DNA from: Streptomyces sp. SCUT-3 | GTDB taxonomy: Bacteria; Actinomycetota; Actinomycetes; Streptomycetales; Streptomycetaceae | Length of the DNA stretch: 64,000 nt | Assembly (NCBI RefSeq): GCF_014083985.1 | Contig: NZ_CP046907.1 | Span: 1,840,001 to 1,904,000, forward strand | Reading direction: 5' to 3' | Part shown: one piece after another, positions 62,147 to 64,000 of the stretch | Layout: each line of letters begins with the position of its first letter | How positions within the stretch are numbered: position 1 is the first letter of the stretch | Notes under the pieces: model-generated | Seen by the model: the letters and a program-made list of their open reading frames with translations, nothing else | Database searches by the model: none | What the model was told of the DNA's origin: nothing | Translations under genes and position numbers: made by a program

Positions 62147-64000
62147 TCAGGCGGCCTCGGCCCCGCCCTCCGTGCGGGCGGCCGCGCCGGCCGGCTCCAG
62201 GGCCAGTTCCAGCACCTGCCGCACGTCCGAGACGGGGTGGACGGTCAGCCGCTCCAGGACCTCGGCGGGCACGTCGTCCAGGTCCGGCTCGTTGCGCTGC
62301 GGGATCAGCACCGTGGTCACCCCGGCCCGGTGGGCGGCGAGCAGCTTCTGCTTCACCCCGCCGACGGGCAGGACGCGGCCGGTCAGCGACACCTCGCCGG
62401 TCATCGCCACGTCCGGGCGCACCCGGCGCCCCGACAGCAGGGAGGCCAGCGCGGTGGTCATGGTGACGCCGGCGCTGGGTCCGTCCTTGGGCACGGCCCC
62501 GGCGGGGACGTGCAGGTGGACGCCGCGGTCCTTCAGCTCGCCGGCCGGCAGCTCCAGTTCGGTGCCGCGGCTGCGCAGGAACGACAGGGCGATCTGCGCG
62601 GACTCCTTCATGACGTCGCCGAGCTGGCCGGTCAGGGACAGCCCGCTGCCGCCGGTGCCGGGACCGGCCAGCGACGCCTCGACGTAGAGGACGTCGCCGC
62701 CCGCGCCGGTCACGGCCAGGCCGGTGGCCACGCCCGGCACCGCGGTGCGGCGCACGGCGGGGTCCTGCGCGGACTCGGGGGTGTGGTGTGGCCGGCCGAT
62801 CAGGTCGCGCAGGGCGTCCGCGCCGACGGTCACCGGCAGTTCCTGCTCGCCGAGTTCGTGGCGGGCGGCGACCTTGCGCAGGATGCGGGAGACCGCGCGT
62901 TCCAGGGAGCGCACGCCCGCCTCGCGGGTGTACTCGCCGGCCAGCCTGCGCAAGGCGTCGTCGTCGACCGCGACCTCCTCGGCCGTCAGCCCGGCCCGCT
63001 CCAGCTGGCGGGGCAGCAGGTGGTCGCGGGCGATGACGACCTTCTCGTCCTCGGTGTAGCCGTCGAGGCGCACCAGTTCCATGCGGTCCAGCAGCGGCTG
63101 CGGGATCGACTCCAGGACGTTGGCGGTGGCGAGGAAGACCACGTCGGACAGGTCGAGCTCCACCTCCAGGTAGTGGTCGCGGAAGGTGTGGTTCTGGGCC
63201 GGGTCGAGGACCTCCAGCAGGGCGGCGGCCGGGTCGCCGCGGTAGTCGGAGCCGACCTTGTCGATCTCGTCGAGCAGCACGACCGGGTTCATCGACCCGG
63301 CCTCCCTGACCGCGCGGACGATGCGGCCGGGCAGGGCGCCGACGTAGGTGCGGCGGTGGCCGCGGATCTCCGCCTCGTCGCGCACGCCGCCCAGCGCCAC
63401 CCGGACGAACTTCCGCCCCATGGCGCGGGCCACGGACTCGCCCAGCGAGGTCTTGCCGACGCCCGGGGGCCCGACCAGGGCCAGCACGGCCCCGCCGCGC
63501 CGCCCGCCGACGACGCCCAGACCGCGGTCGGAGCGGCGCTTGCGCACCGCCAGGTACTCGACGATGCGGTCCTTGACGTCCTCCAGGCCGGCGTGGTCGG
63601 CGTCGAGGACGGCGCGGGCGCCGGGGATGTCGTAGGCGTCCTCGGTGCGCACCGTCCAGGGCAGTTCCAGCACGGTGTCCAGCCAGGTGCGGATCCAGCC
63701 GTTCTCCGGGCTCGCGTCCGGGGCGCGCTCGAGCCGGTCGACCTCCTTCAGGGCGGCGGTGCGCACCGCCTCGGGCAGGTCGGCGGCCTCGACGCGGGCG
63801 CGGTAGTCGCCGGTCTCGTCCTCGGGGTCGCCGTTGAGCTCGGCCAGCTCCTTGCGGACCGCCTCGAGCTGGCGGCGCAGCAGGAACTCGCGCTGCTGCT
63901 TGTCCATGCCCTCCTGGACGTCCTTGGCGATGGTCTCGGCCACGTCCTGCTCGGCGAGGTGGTCGCGCAGGTCGGACAGGGCCAGCCTCAGCCGCTCGGC
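62147..64000 (-). CDS. lon: ATP-dependent protease Lon (5' end outside the window)
   Basis: 617 residues are present, lacking the N-terminal substrate-binding part. The AAA+ module has Walker A GPPGVGKTSLGES, Walker B PVVLLDEIDKVGSD and the RRTYVGALPGRIV loop. The protease domain has the catalytic Ser in KDGPSAGVTM and the Lys in GGVKQKLLAA. It degrades misfolded and regulatory proteins in the cytoplasm. The frame is open to the window edge. Confidence 0.97.
   Translation of the reverse strand, partial: AERLRLALSDLRDHLAEQDVAETIAKDVQEGMDKQQREFLLRRQLEAVRKELAELNGDPEDETGDYRARVEAADLPEAVRTAALKEVDRLERAPDASPENGWIRTWLDTVLELPWTVRTEDAYDIPGARAVLDADHAGLEDVKDRIVEYLAVRKRRSDRGLGVVGGRRGGAVLALVGPPGVGKTSLGESVARAMGRKFVRVALGGVRDEAEIRGHRRTYVGALPGRIVRAVREAGSMNPVVLLDEIDKVGSDYRGDPAAALLEVLDPAQNHTFRDHYLEVELDLSDVVFLATANVLESIPQPLLDRMELVRLDGYTEDEKVVIARDHLLPRQLERAGLTAEEVAVDDDALRRLAGEYTREAGVRSLERAVSRILRKVAARHELGEQELPVTVGADALRDLIGRPHHTPESAQDPAVRRTAVPGVATGLAVTGAGGDVLYVEASLAGPGTGGSGLSLTGQLGDVMKESAQIALSFLRSRGTELELPAGELKDRGVHLHVPAGAVPKDGPSAGVTMTTALASLLSGRRVRPDVAMTGEVSLTGRVLPVGGVKQKLLAAHRAGVTTVLIPQRNEPDLDDVPAEVLERLTVHPVSDVRQVLELALEPAGAAARTEGGAEAA

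Overview
The window is a chromosomal segment of a high-GC actinobacterium, almost certainly a Streptomyces or close relative. The evidence is very GC-rich DNA, frequent GTG and TTG starts, 4-bp start/stop overlaps, a conservon (cvnABCD) operon, and the actinobacterial gene order atp operon - wecA - tsaC - prmC - prfA - rpmE - rho - thrB - thrC - hom - lysA - argS. The same order is known from Mycobacterium tuberculosis.

Region 1 (1-24738, almost all minus strand) is conserved core. It holds the F1Fo ATP synthase operon atpI-B-E-F-H-A-G-D (atpD cut by the window edge), a WecA-type lipid-carrier sugar phosphotransferase, glyA, a low-molecular-weight tyrosine phosphatase, tsaC, prmC, prfA, rpmE, an LCP-family cell-wall ligase, rho with a long low-complexity N-terminus, the threonine/lysine genes thrB, thrC, hom and lysA, argS, and a single-domain response regulator.

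Region 2 (25017-39648) is a 14.6-kb integrated island in a tRNA-Arg(CCG) gene. A 50-bp perfect direct repeat covering the 3' part of the tRNA marks both ends: an intact tRNA on the left and a tRNA tail without a 5' half on the right. Inside are the C-terminal stump of an alkyl sulfatase, an AAA ATPase / subtilisin-like protease pair matching the IetAS anti-phage type, a tyrosine recombinase, an unrecognised 466-residue protein, and a two-gene unit made of a 1525-residue SF1 helicase with a C-terminal Vsr-like nuclease plus an AbiJ/HEPN-like protein. No conjugation, replication or capsid genes are visible. It reads as a defence island, and the helicase-nuclease/HEPN pair is the best candidate for an undescribed system.

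Region 3 (39816-44760) is accessory chromosome: an HxlR regulator divergent from a SnoaL-like protein, a tiny putative metal-binding protein, a protein made of six and a half 22-residue repeats with a helical neighbour, a double SUKH-4-like protein, and a membrane-anchored helical protein.

Region 4 (44818-64000) returns to streptomycete chromosome: a zinc alcohol dehydrogenase, a translationally coupled FtsW/RodA-PBP pair, two divergent diiron proteins with a TetR regulator, an NlpC/P60 hydrolase, a conservon operon ending in an FAD monooxygenase, a PP2C-like phosphatase, a MarR regulator and lon (5' end beyond the window).

Functional names rest on motifs read by eye. No homology search was possible.
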